A DNA stretch of 64,000 bases from Pseudomonas fluorescens (GTDB lineage: Bacteria; Pseudomonadota; Gammaproteobacteria; Pseudomonadales; Pseudomonadaceae). The stretch spans positions 62,001 to 126,000 of the forward strand of contig NZ_CABVII010000006.1 of assembly GCF_902497995.1 (NCBI RefSeq), given 5' to 3'. A model generated the notes under the pieces. That model searched no databases. It had not been told where the DNA came from and saw only the letters and a list, made by a program, of their open reading frames with translations. Both the position numbers and the translations under genes were made by a program. How positions within the stretch are numbered: position 1 is the stretch's first letter; each line of letters starts with the position of its first letter. Positions 37,995 to 46,937 of the stretch are shown here, one piece after another.

Positions 37995-39758
37995 ATGCAC
38001 GCCATCAGTTTTATTCAGGACCTGGCAGTGATCATGCTGGTCGCGGGCGTGGTGACGGTGCTGTTCCATCGTTTCAAACAGCCCGTGGTCCTTGGCTATA
38101 TCGTCGCCGGCTTCATCATCGGCCCGCACACGCCGCCTTTCAGCCTGATCCACGACGAAGAAACCATCAAGACCCTTGCCGAGCTGGGGGTAATCTTCCT
38201 GATGTTCTGCCTGGGCCTGGAGTTCAGCCTGCGTAAGCTGTTCAAGGTCGGTGCCACGGCGTTCATCGCGGCGTTCCTGGAAATCGTGCTGATGATCTGG
38301 ATCGGCTACGAGATTGGCCGCTGGTTCGACTGGAACACCATGGACTCGCTGTTCCTCGGCGCGATCCTGGCGATTTCCTCGACCACCATCATCGTCAAGG
38401 CCCTCAATGACCTGAAGATGAAGAACGAGCGCTTTGCCCAGCTGATCTTCGGCGTATTAATCGTCGAAGACATCCTCGGCATCGGCATCATCGCTTTGTT
38501 GTCGAGCATCGCGGTCAGCGGCACGGTCAGCTCCGGTGAAGTTTTTTCCACGGTTGGCAAGCTTTCGCTGTTCATGATCGTCGCGCTGGTCATCGGCATC
38601 CTTCTTGTACCGCGACTGCTGGCCTACGTAGCCAAATTCGAAAGCGACGAGATGCTGCTGATCACCGTGCTGGGCCTGTGTTTCGGCTTCTGCCTGCTGG
38701 TGGTCAAACTCGAATACAGCATGGTGCTCGGGGCATTCCTGATTGGCGCGATCATGGCTGAATCACGGCAATTGCTGAAGATCGAACGCTTGATCGAGCC
38801 GGTACGCGACCTGTTCAGCGCCATCTTCTTTGTCGCGATCGGCTTGATGCTGGATCCGATGATTCTGCTGCAGTACGCCTGGCCGATTGCGGTAATCACC
38901 GTTGCAGTGGTTCTGGGCAAGATGCTGTCCTGCGGCCTCGGCGCTTTCATCGCCGGTAATGACGGACGTACCTCACTGCGGGTCGGGATGGGTCTTTCAC
39001 AAATTGGCGAATTTTCCTTCATCATCGCCTCGCTGGGCATGACCTTGCAGGTCACCAGTAACTTCCTTTATCCGGTGGCAGTGGCAGTTTCGGTGCTCAC
39101 TACACTGATGACGCCGTACTTGATTCGCGCGGCCGACCCCTTGTCGATCAAGCTGGCGGCGGTGATGCCGCAACGCCTGAGTCGGGTGTTGGGCATGTAC
39201 GGCGAATGGTTGCGTAGCATTCAGCCACAGGGCGAGGGGGCGCTGCTGGCGTCGATGATTCGGCGGATCCTGTTGCAAGTGGGGGTCAATCTGGCGCTGG
39301 TGATTGCGATCTTCTTCTCGGGCGCATACTTCGCCGAGCGCATGTCCGCTTACCTGCAAGACTGGATCAGTGACCCGAGCTGGCAGAAAGCGTTGATCTG
39401 GGGTGGGGCACTGCTGTTGTCGCTGCCGTTTCTGATCGCCGCCTATCGCAAGCTCAAGGCGCTGTCGATGCTATTGGCGGAGATGGGCGTGAAACCTGAA
39501 ATGGCCGGGCGTCACACACAGCGAGTGCGTCGGGTGATCGCCGAAGTGATCCCGATTCTCTCGCTGCTGGTGATCTTCCTGCTGTTGGCAGCCTTGTCGG
39601 CCAGTATTTTGCCGACCAACAAGTTGCTGGTACTGATAGTCGTCGTCGCGGCCGCCGTGGCGGCGCTACTCTGGCGCTGGTTCATCCGCGTGCATACGCG
39701 CATGCAGGTGGCCTTGCTGGAAACCCTGGACAACCACAAGGATTCGCCCGGGCATTGA
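37995..39758 (+). CDS. CPA2-family monovalent cation:proton antiporter
   Basis: 587-residue inner-membrane protein with about 12 helices in the N-terminal 390 residues (L-G-Y-I-V-A-G-F-I-I-G-P-H-T-P, G-V-I-F-L-M-F-C-L-G-L-E-F-S, G-V-L-I-V-E-D-I-L-G-I-G) and a C-terminal region of more membrane helices (A-L-I-W-G-G-A-L-L-L-S-L-P-F). The E-F-S and E-D motifs are typical of Kef/RosB-like exchangers. No C-terminal RCK/TrkA-N NAD-binding domain is present, so it is not gated like KefB/KefC. It probably exchanges K+ or Na+ for protons. Confidence 0.9.
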   Translation: MHAISFIQDLAVIMLVAGVVTVLFHRFKQPVVLGYIVAGFIIGPHTPPFSLIHDEETIKTLAELGVIFLMFCLGLEFSLRKLFKVGATAFIAAFLEIVLMIWIGYEIGRWFDWNTMDSLFLGAILAISSTTIIVKALNDLKMKNERFAQLIFGVLIVEDILGIGIIALLSSIAVSGTVSSGEVFSTVGKLSLFMIVALVIGILLVPRLLAYVAKFESDEMLLITVLGLCFGFCLLVVKLEYSMVLGAFLIGAIMAESRQLLKIERLIEPVRDLFSAIFFVAIGLMLDPMILLQYAWPIAVITVAVVLGKMLSCGLGAFIAGNDGRTSLRVGMGLSQIGEFSFIIASLGMTLQVTSNFLYPVAVAVSVLTTLMTPYLIRAADPLSIKLAAVMPQRLSRVLGMYGEWLRSIQPQGEGALLASMIRRILLQVGVNLALVIAIFFSGAYFAERMSAYLQDWISDPSWQKALIWGGALLLSLPFLIAAYRKLKALSMLLAEMGVKPEMAGRHTQRVRRVIAEVIPILSLLVIFLLLAALSASILPTNKLLVLIVVVAAAVAALLWRWFIRVHTRMQVALLETLDNHKDSPGH

Positions 39759-39781
39759 CCACCGGGGGCGCGTCGGACGGC

Positions 39782-40189
39782 TCAGCTTTCCAGCCAGACG
39801 TCCCGCGCCCAGTGCCATACCGATTCCCAGGTTTCTTCGGCCATCAGCTCTTCCTCGGCGAGCCACAGCACCACGGTGCCGTCTTCTTCGACCAGGTAGT
39901 AGTTGTCGCCGTCCTGGCAGATCGGGATCATGCTGCGATCGACACCCGCATCCCAGGCGTTGGCGGCAACGTCCGGCAGATAGGTGTGGGATTGCGGGTC
40001 GGTGACGGTCACCGGCTCCAGGCTGCCGTAGACCACGTCGCTGACGGTCAGCAAAAATTCTCTGAAGACAAACGGAATGTCGATGAACAGTTGTTCCTCG
40101 ATTTCCACCAGTTGATCTTCGTCGGGCAATTCCAAGGGGACCGGTACCGGTTCGTTGGCTTCACGCAGTTGTTCAATGATTTCTTCCAC
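39782..40189 (-). CDS. SMI1/KNR4-family protein
   Basis: 135 acidic residues (start M-E-E-I-I-E-Q-L-R-E-A). The pattern I-E-E-Q-L-F-I-D-I-P-F-V-F-R-E-F-L-L-T-V-S-D-V-V-Y-G-S-L-E-P-V-T matches the SMI1/KNR4 (YrhA-like) fold, where an E-x-x-L-G-x-x-L-P-x-x-Y-x-x-F motif precedes the core. Many such proteins are toxin-immunity proteins, but this one stands alone between an antiporter and a Tim44-like gene, with no toxin next to it, so a housekeeping role is more likely. It is soluble, with no signal peptide. Confidence 0.8.
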   Translation of the reverse strand: MEEIIEQLREANEPVPVPLELPDEDQLVEIEEQLFIDIPFVFREFLLTVSDVVYGSLEPVTVTDPQSHTYLPDVAANAWDAGVDRSMIPICQDGDNYYLVEEDGTVVLWLAEEELMAEETWESVWHWARDVWLES

Positions 40190-40270
40190 GTCCGGGATCC
40201 TCTTGCTGTTGGCGCGGTTTATATGGGGCGGTTTATACAGTAGCTTGCTATAGATGCAACCGCGAAATAG

Positions 40271-40296
40271 AAAAACCCCGGCCAGGCCGGGGTTTT
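40271..40296 (-). terminator. Intrinsic terminator of the Tim44-like gene
   Basis: CCCCGGC (40276-40282) pairs with GCCGGGG (40286-40292), flanked by AAAA and TTTT. On the minus strand it directly follows the Tim44-like gene; its symmetry could allow use in both directions. Confidence 0.88.
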
Positions 40297-40324
40297 CATT
40301 ACAGCATGCTTAACGCAGGAAGGA

Positions 40325-41197
40325 TCAGCCGTTCTGGCGGATACCTGCGACCAGCCAAGGCTGGTTCTCGCCCTGCGGACGCTCCATGTTCCAGCTTTCG
40401 CTGAACACTTCGCCCTGGTCGAAGCGCGAGTTCTTCGACACACCGGTGAAGGTCAGGGTGGCGATGGTCTTGTCGGCGCGATCATCCACGCCATCCAGCT
40501 GCACATTGAGGTTGTCGACGTAAGTGGACTGGAAACCTTCGCCCAGCTCGGCACGTTCGCGCTTGAGGAACTCGAGCAGTTGCGGGGTCACGAACTCGGA
40601 GATTTTGTCCATTTCGTTGGCGTCCCAGTGCTGTTGCAGGGACTGGAAGTGGTTGCGCGCGGCTTCAATGAAGTTCTTTTCATTGAACCAGGCCGGGGCA
40701 TTGATCACCGGACGAGCGGCGACAGGGGCCGCCGAACCGCCGAAGATCGAGCCCATGGCTGCTGGCTTCTGCTCGAACGCTTCACGCTGCATCGGCGCGC
40801 CAGCCGGAGCCAGGTGCTCCTGCTGCTTGCGGCGACGGGCGGCGATGAAACGGAAGACCAGGAAGGCGATGACCGCCATGATCAGGATGTCGAAGATCTG
40901 CATGCCTTCGAAGCCACCACCCATGAACATGGAGGCCAGCAGGCCACCGGCAGCGATGCCGGCCAGAGGGCCGAGCCAGCGCGAAGCACCGCCGGCCTTG
41001 GCGGCAGCGCCAGCGGCACCGGCGGCACCCGCAGTGGCGGCAGCACCGCCCGCGGCAGAAGAAGGAGCCATTTGGCTGGTCTGGTGAGTCGGCGCAGCGC
41101 CGGAGCTCTTGCCGCCACCAAAGCGCTTGGCGTTGGCGTCGAGGCTCATCGTCAGGCCGATGCACAACGCCATGGCGATGCTAAGAAAACGTTTCAT
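40325..41197 (-). CDS. Tim44-like domain membrane protein
   Basis: 290 residues from M-K-R-F-L-S-I-A-M-A-L. It has a signal-like helix (residues ~4-26, ending A-N-A-K-R-F-G-G-G-K-S-S-G), a Gly/Ala-rich linker (A-A-G-G-A-A-A-T-A-G-A-A-G), two membrane segments (~75-92 and ~100-118, followed by R-R-R-K-Q-Q-E) and a C-terminal Tim44-like domain (F-I-E-A-A-R-N-H-F-Q-S-L-Q-Q-H-W-D) of the mitochondrial import-motor fold. Bacterial members are widespread but poorly understood. Five extra residues from an upstream ATG at 41212 look unneeded. Confidence 0.88.
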   Translation of the reverse strand: MKRFLSIAMALCIGLTMSLDANAKRFGGGKSSGAAPTHQTSQMAPSSAAGGAAATAGAAGAAGAAAKAGGASRWLGPLAGIAAGGLLASMFMGGGFEGMQIFDILIMAVIAFLVFRFIAARRRKQQEHLAPAGAPMQREAFEQKPAAMGSIFGGSAAPVAARPVINAPAWFNEKNFIEAARNHFQSLQQHWDANEMDKISEFVTPQLLEFLKRERAELGEGFQSTYVDNLNVQLDGVDDRADKTIATLTFTGVSKNSRFDQGEVFSESWNMERPQGENQPWLVAGIRQNG

Positions 41198-41380
41198 AAA
41201 GGGAATTCCCATTTGTGGAAGGCACGCGCGCCATGTTGCACAGGTGAAGTGTTGCTGGCTAGCGGCAGAGTGTTTCGGGCTTTTGCCTGACAGGTTTCGT
41301 TCAGCTTCAATCAGTGCAAAAAGGCCCGTTAGCTTTGGTCTGTAGGATCAGTGGATTAGTTCTGTAGGAAGATGAGTCCT

Positions 41381-41466
41381 GTGGGAGCGGGCTTGCTCGC
41401 GAAGAACGATAACGCGGTGTTTCTGAAAAACCGCGGTATGGCCTTCGCGAGCAAGCCCGCTCCCAC
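41381..41466. repeat. REPIN upstream of uvrD 3' end
   Basis: GTGGGAGCGGGCTTGCTCGC (from 41381) pairs with its exact reverse complement ending at 41466, 23 bases per arm, with an inner short dyad. It fills the gap between the divergently placed Tim44-like gene start (41197) and the uvrD stop (41486); the rest of that gap has no gene. Confidence 0.92.
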
Positions 41467-41485
41467 ATGGGCACTCTGTCAGGCT

Positions 41486-43669
41486 TTAAATCGCTTCGAG
41501 CTTGGCGTAACCGAGCATCAGCCACTTGCTGCCTTCGCCGAAGTTCACCTGGACCCGGGCCTGAGCCCCGGCGCCTTCGAAGTTCAGGATCACGCCGTCG
41601 CCAAACACCGAATGCCGAACGGCCTGGCCCAGACTGAACCCGGTGTCCGGAATCTCGCTGCCGCCAAACAGGCTGGTGGCGCTCTGCTGCTGGCCGCCGC
41701 CGAACGGACGGCTGACGCTGTTGGACAGGCGCACTTCCTGGATCAGGCCTTTCGGTACTTCCCGTACGAAACGCGACACTTTGTTGTAGGTCTCGCTGCC
41801 GTACAGGCGTCGGGTTTCAGCATAGGTCATCACCAGGTTCTGCATCGCCCGGGTGATTCCGACATAGGCCAGGCGGCGCTCTTCCTCGAGACGGCCGGGT
41901 TCTTCCAGGCTCATCTTGTGCGGGAACAGGCCTTCTTCCATGCCCACCAGGAACACGTAAGGAAATTCCAGGCCTTTGGCGCTGTGCAGGGTCATCAGTT
42001 GAATGCTGTCTTCGTGCTCGTCGGCCTGGGTATCACCGGCCTCCAGCGACGCATGACCGAGGAACGCCGCCAGTGGCGACAGGTCTTCATCTTCTTCCGC
42101 GTTTTCGAAGTTGCGCGCGGCGCTGACCAGTTCCTCAAGGTTTTCTACTCGGGCCTGACCTTTCTCGCCTTTTTCCGCTTCGTGGTAAGCGATCAGCCCC
42201 GACTGCTCGATGACGGTCTGGGTCATCAGATGCAGGGGCATCTCCATGCATTTGGCGGCGAGGTTCTCGATCAGCTCGATAAATGCCCCGAGAGCGCCGG
42301 CAGCGCGCCCGGTCAGGCCTTTATTGGCGACCAGCAGTCGCATGGCTTCCCACATCGACACGTCGCTGTGACGGGCATGGTCGCGGATAGCTTCGACGGT
42401 TTTCTCGCCGATGCCACGGGCCGGAACGTTGATCACCCGCTCCAGCGCCGCATCGTTGCCACGGCCTTCCAGCAAGCGCAGGTAAGCCATGGCGTTCTTG
42501 ATTTCAGCCCGTTCGAAGAAGCGCTGGCCGCCATAGATGCGATAGGGAATACGTTCGCGCAACAAGGCTTCTTCCAAAACGCGCGATTGGGCGTTGGAGC
42601 GGTACAAAATCGCGATATCACTGCGAGCCAGGCCGGTTTTCAGCGCGCTTTCGATGGTTTCCACCACATAGCGCGCTTCATCATGCTCGTTGAACGCGGC
42701 ATACAGATTGATCGCTTCGCCTTCGCCGCCGTCGGTCCACAGTTCCTTGCCCATGCGCCCTGTGTTATTGGCGATCAGGGCGTTGGCAGCTTTGAGGATC
42801 CCGGCGGTAGAGCGGTAGTTCTGCTCAAGACGAATGGTCTCGGCATCCGGAAAATCGTCCGAATACTGATAAATGTTCTCGATTTTCGCGCCGCGCCAGC
42901 CGTAGATGGACTGATCGTCATCGCCGACCACCATCAGACTGTCACCGCCCTTGGCCAGCAGACGCAACCAGGCGTACTGCACGGCGTTGGTATCCTGGAA
43001 CTCGTCCACCAGAATGTGCCGGAAACGCTTTTGATAGTGCGCGAGCAAGCCCGGGTGATCGCGCCACAGGTCCAGGGCGCGCAACAGCAATTCGGAGAAG
43101 TCGATGACGCCAGCGCGCAGGCACGCGGCCTCATAGGCTTCATAAATGCTGCGCATGGTGGCCAGGAACAAATCGCCGCTGGCTTGGATGTGTTGTGGAC
43201 GCAGACCTTCGTCCTTCTGCCCGTTGATGAACCACTGGGCCTGACGGGCCGGCCAGCGCTGCTCGTCCAGGCCCAGCTCGCGGATCACCCGCTTGACCAG
43301 TCGCTGCTGGTCGTCGCTGTCGAGTATCTGGAAGGTCTGGCTCAGGCCGGCTTCCTGCCAATGCGCCCGCAACAAGCGGTGCGCCAGGCCGTGGAAGGTG
43401 CCGACCCACATGCCGGCCGGGTTGATACCCATCAGCTGCTCGATGCGATGGCGCATCTCGGCAGCGGCCTTGTTGGTGAAGGTTACCGACAGGATCGAGT
43501 GGGGCGAGGCGTTTTCGACCTGGATCAACCAGGCGATACGGTGCACCAACACTCGGGTTTTACCGGAACCAGCACCGGCCAGGACCAACTGACGACCTAC
43601 GGAGGCAGCTACGGCCTGGCGTTGGGCATCGTTGAGGGAGTTCAGCAGAAGGGAGAGATCATCGCGCAT
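41486..43669 (-). CDS. uvrD: DNA helicase II UvrD
   Basis: 3'-5' SF1 helicase used in mismatch and nucleotide-excision repair. The 727-residue sequence shows Q-motif N-D-A-Q-R-Q-A-V, Walker A A-G-A-G-S-G-K-T-R-V-L, motif Ia V-T-F-T-N-K-A-A-A-E-M, Walker B V-D-E-F-Q-D-T-N, motif III D-D-D-Q-S-I-Y-G-W-R-G-A, motif IV N-Y-R-S-T, motif V L-M-T-L-H-S-A-K-G-L-E and motif VI Y-V-G-I-T-R-A. The C-terminal Tudor-like tail (V-F-G-D-G-V-I-L-N-F-E-G) is present, which separates it from Rep. No LexA box is obvious upstream. Confidence 0.96.
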   Translation of the reverse strand: MRDDLSLLLNSLNDAQRQAVAASVGRQLVLAGAGSGKTRVLVHRIAWLIQVENASPHSILSVTFTNKAAAEMRHRIEQLMGINPAGMWVGTFHGLAHRLLRAHWQEAGLSQTFQILDSDDQQRLVKRVIRELGLDEQRWPARQAQWFINGQKDEGLRPQHIQASGDLFLATMRSIYEAYEAACLRAGVIDFSELLLRALDLWRDHPGLLAHYQKRFRHILVDEFQDTNAVQYAWLRLLAKGGDSLMVVGDDDQSIYGWRGAKIENIYQYSDDFPDAETIRLEQNYRSTAGILKAANALIANNTGRMGKELWTDGGEGEAINLYAAFNEHDEARYVVETIESALKTGLARSDIAILYRSNAQSRVLEEALLRERIPYRIYGGQRFFERAEIKNAMAYLRLLEGRGNDAALERVINVPARGIGEKTVEAIRDHARHSDVSMWEAMRLLVANKGLTGRAAGALGAFIELIENLAAKCMEMPLHLMTQTVIEQSGLIAYHEAEKGEKGQARVENLEELVSAARNFENAEEDEDLSPLAAFLGHASLEAGDTQADEHEDSIQLMTLHSAKGLEFPYVFLVGMEEGLFPHKMSLEEPGRLEEERRLAYVGITRAMQNLVMTYAETRRLYGSETYNKVSRFVREVPKGLIQEVRLSNSVSRPFGGGQQQSATSLFGGSEIPDTGFSLGQAVRHSVFGDGVILNFEGAGAQARVQVNFGEGSKWLMLGYAKLEAI

Positions 43670-43927
43670 CAGGCCATTCTAGGGGGCGGCGCCACCCCGG
43701 GCAAACCCCGCTTTGCTTTAGCCGATGAAAGTCATGGGCAGGACGACCGGTCGGTCATCGGCTGCAAGCGTTGACGGGACTCGCCTGGACGCTTTTACGG
43801 CGGGGAAGGCAGAGGATATTTTTAGCTGTTTTATGACCCGGGGCAGTGTGGTCCGGGCAGTTGCTTGTGTATGCTCCGTCCACGTTTCGGGCTCATGCTC
43901 ATCATTATAAGAACAAGAACGTTACCT

Positions 43928-46801
43928 ATGACCCTCAGCTCCGACCTGTCGGGCCCTTCGGTGGAGCCCCGGGTTATCCGCAAACAGTACGCCATGGAAA
44001 TGGCGGTCGAGCGCACGCGCCTGCTGTATCAAGGCTCATTGCTGCCCACGCTGTTCATGTTGATCAATGGCCTGGTCTGCGCCTGGTTGCTCTGGAGTCC
44101 GCAGCGCTACGTCCTGGTCAGCGTCTGGCTGGTATGGTTGTTGTCGTTGGTGGCGTTACGGGTGATTCAGGTCGCGGCCTTCGATTCAGCGATTCCCAAC
44201 CGCCAGGCCCATCCGATCTGGCGCCGTATGTTTTTGCTGGGTTCGGCCCTGACCGGCCTGACCCTGGCCGGTGCCGGCATTGCGCTGGTCCCCGCCGACA
44301 ACTTCATGCAGCAAGCCTGGGTGTTCGGTCTGATCGGCGCAGCTGCGCTCTCGGCCAGCGTTGCCTACGCGGTCAGCCTGCCCGCCTTCCTGTCCTTCAC
44401 CTTGCCCTGCCTGTTGCCGGCCATCGGCTATTTGTTCTGGGGCGGCGATGAGCAGGGACAGGGTTGGGGCTGGTTCGGGCTGATTCTGCTCGGCGCCTTG
44501 AGTGTGGTCGCCTGGCAGGTCAATCGGCTGATCGATAGCGGCCTGTTGCGGCGCTTCCAGAATCAGGCACTGATCGAGCACTTGCAGCAGGCTCAAAGCG
44601 GCAGCGCCCGGCTCAATCACACGCTGGCCAAGGAAATCGACCAGCGCCGTCGAGCCGAAGACGAACTGCGTGCGATTCAAACCGGGCTGGAAAGTCGCAT
44701 CGCCCAGCGCAGCCTGGAGCTGGACGTCGCCAACCAGGCCTTGAGCAAGAGTGAAGCGCGACTGGCGCTGGCGTTGAAGGCCAGTGAGCTGGGGTTGTGG
44801 GACTGGAACCTGCAAACCGATGAAGTCCACCACACCCGGCTCCAGGAGCTGTTCGGCCTGGAGCCGGAGTGTGTCACGGCGATGCTTCGCCACCTCAAGC
44901 CGCGCCTGCACCCCGATGACTTGCCGTCGCTCAAGCGCGCGCTGGTCGAGCATTTGAAAGGCCGCAGCGAGGATTATCAGGTTGAGTACCGTGTGCGCCA
45001 TGGCGATGGCCATTGGGTGTGGATCGAGGACCGTGGTCGAGCGGTCGAGCGCAATGAAAACGGCCGGGTGATCCGCATGGTCGGCACCCGCCGCGACATC
45101 AGCGTCAGCAAAAGCCTGGAAGGGCAGCGGCAACTGGCAGCGACCGTGTTCGAGGCGGCCAGCGAAGGTATCGTGATTTTCGACCCGAATTACGCGCTGA
45201 TCGCGGTCAATCAGGCGTTCAGTCGAGTCACCGGCTATGCCATCGAGGACATGCTCGGGCGCAACGTGGTCGACTTGCCCTGCAGTCGTGATGCCCGGCG
45301 GCACTATGCGACGATCCATCAGGCGCTGGAGCAACACGGGACCTGGCAAGGCGAGCTGGTGGAAACCCGCAAGAATGGTGAGCTGTATCCGCAATGGCTG
45401 CAATTGAATACCGTGCGCGATGCTCGGGGAAACGTGAGCCATATTGTAGGCTTCTTCGCCGATTTATCAGTACGACGGCAATCTGAAGAGCGCATGCGCT
45501 ACCTGACCCATTACGACGAACTCACCGGCCTGGCCAACCGCTCGCTATTCCGTGAGCGGCTGAGCGAGGCGCATCAGCGCGTGCGTCAGGGGGGCCACCG
45601 CAGCCTGGCGTTGCTGCACATCAACCTGGATCGCTTCAAACTGCTCAACGACAGCCTCGGCCATGAGATTGCCGACCAATTACTGCAGAAAATGGCCCGG
45701 CGCCTGGTCAACGCGCTGCCCGAGGCGGACACCATTGCGCGTTTGTCCGGCGATGAGTTCGCCGTGTTGTTCAATACCTACGGCAACCTCTCGACCCTGG
45801 CACGGATGGCGACGCGCCTGTCGACCAAGTTGCGTTTGCCGGTGACCGTCGAGGGGCACGAATTGGTGATTAGCGCATCAATGGGCATCAGTATGTTGCC
45901 GGACAACGCCAGGGAAATTTCCGCGCTGGTCAGTCAGTCGAACATCGCCATGCAACATGCCAAGCACTTGGGCGGCAATAACTTCCAGTTCTACACCGAC
46001 AGTCTGCAAGCCAGCACTTTGGAGCGCTTGCAGCTGGAAAATCAGCTGCGCAAGGCCATTGAAGAAAAGCAATTGAAGGTGTTTTACCAGCCCAAGCTGT
46101 GCCTCGCCACGGGCCGGTTGAACGCTGCCGAAGCGCTGGTGCGTTGGGATCATCCGACCATGGGTAGCGTTCCGCCAGGGGTTTTCATTGGCCTGGCCGA
46201 GGAAACGGGTCTGATTGGCCCTATCGGCGAATTCGTGTTGCGACAGGCCTGCTGGCAAGCCTGCGAGTGGCAGCGTCAGGGGCTGGCGCCGATTCGAGTG
46301 TCGGTCAACCTGTCGGTGCATCAACTGCGTCAGGGCAAATTGGTCAGCCTGGTGCGTCAGGTGCTGGAAGAAACCGGCCTGGCGCCGCATAACCTGGAGC
46401 TGGAGCTCACCGAAAGTCATTTGCTGGACAGCGTCGAGTACATCATTGCCACGTTCCAGCAGTTGCGAAATCTCGGGATAAAACTGGCGATCGACGATTT
46501 TGGTACCGGCTATTCGTCCCTGAGCTACCTCAAGCGCATCCCGGTGGATTACGTGAAGATCGATCAAGCGTTTATCCGCGGTCTGGGGGAGGGCACTGTG
46601 GATGCGGCGATTACCCGGGCAATTATTGCCATGGCTCATGGACTGTCGTTGAAGGTCGTGGCTGAAGGGGTCGAGCAGCCGGAGCAGCTGGAGTTTTTGA
46701 AGGCCGAGCACTGTGATGAAGTGCAGGGCTATTTGATCAGTCGGCCAGTCGACGCCGATGCCCTGTTGCAACTGCTACGTGCGGACGCGAAACCCTTGTA
46801 A
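43928..46801 (+). CDS. Membrane-bound PAS-GGDEF-EAL cyclic-di-GMP protein
   Basis: 957 residues from the preferred ATG 43928. The order is: about six N-terminal membrane helices (to ~residue 210), two PAS domains (~275-395 with E-Y-R-V-R-H-G-D-G-H-W-V-W-I-E-D and ~400-515), GGDEF (~525-690) and EAL (~700-955). The GGDEF motif is S-G-D-E-F and no RxxD inhibitory site is seen just before it, so cyclase activity may be weak or unregulated. The EAL side looks complete: E-A-L-V-R-W, V-N-L-S, E-L-T-E-S, D-D-F-G-T-G-Y, K-I-D, and V-A-E-G-V-E. It is probably a phosphodiesterase or a bifunctional enzyme sensing a signal at the inner membrane. Confidence 0.93.
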   Translation: MTLSSDLSGPSVEPRVIRKQYAMEMAVERTRLLYQGSLLPTLFMLINGLVCAWLLWSPQRYVLVSVWLVWLLSLVALRVIQVAAFDSAIPNRQAHPIWRRMFLLGSALTGLTLAGAGIALVPADNFMQQAWVFGLIGAAALSASVAYAVSLPAFLSFTLPCLLPAIGYLFWGGDEQGQGWGWFGLILLGALSVVAWQVNRLIDSGLLRRFQNQALIEHLQQAQSGSARLNHTLAKEIDQRRRAEDELRAIQTGLESRIAQRSLELDVANQALSKSEARLALALKASELGLWDWNLQTDEVHHTRLQELFGLEPECVTAMLRHLKPRLHPDDLPSLKRALVEHLKGRSEDYQVEYRVRHGDGHWVWIEDRGRAVERNENGRVIRMVGTRRDISVSKSLEGQRQLAATVFEAASEGIVIFDPNYALIAVNQAFSRVTGYAIEDMLGRNVVDLPCSRDARRHYATIHQALEQHGTWQGELVETRKNGELYPQWLQLNTVRDARGNVSHIVGFFADLSVRRQSEERMRYLTHYDELTGLANRSLFRERLSEAHQRVRQGGHRSLALLHINLDRFKLLNDSLGHEIADQLLQKMARRLVNALPEADTIARLSGDEFAVLFNTYGNLSTLARMATRLSTKLRLPVTVEGHELVISASMGISMLPDNAREISALVSQSNIAMQHAKHLGGNNFQFYTDSLQASTLERLQLENQLRKAIEEKQLKVFYQPKLCLATGRLNAAEALVRWDHPTMGSVPPGVFIGLAEETGLIGPIGEFVLRQACWQACEWQRQGLAPIRVSVNLSVHQLRQGKLVSLVRQVLEETGLAPHNLELELTESHLLDSVEYIIATFQQLRNLGIKLAIDDFGTGYSSLSYLKRIPVDYVKIDQAFIRGLGEGTVDAAITRAIIAMAHGLSLKVVAEGVEQPEQLEFLKAEHCDEVQGYLISRPVDADALLQLLRADAKPL

Positions 46802-46875
46802 GGGGCTACATGGAGCGCATAGGGCGTGAAATGGGGACATCGAGTTACGCATTGAGCAGGCAAAAAGCCGATTCA

Positions 46876-46890
46876 TGTAGTATAACTACA
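46876..46890. promoter_or_regulatory. HexR/RpiR-type operator candidate
   Basis: TGTAGT-ATA-ACTACA is a perfect dyad 48 bases before the RpiR-family start. It has the layout of the gamma-proteobacterial HexR motif (TGTAAT-N3-ATTACA), so it is probably the binding site of the adjacent regulator. Confidence 0.75.
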
Positions 46891-46937
46891 AGCTTGCTAC
46901 ATCCCCGGCACCTGCCAATAACAAAGAGTCGACCCTT

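Noticed and set aside
39782..40189. SMI1-like gene as an immunity protein of a contact-dependent toxin
   Set aside because: No polymorphic toxin or secretion gene is adjacent; the giant toxin is 16 kb away.
41372..43774. Open frame of 800 codons on the plus strand
   Set aside because: Antisense to uvrD, which has every helicase motif; the mirror frame has no recognisable domain.
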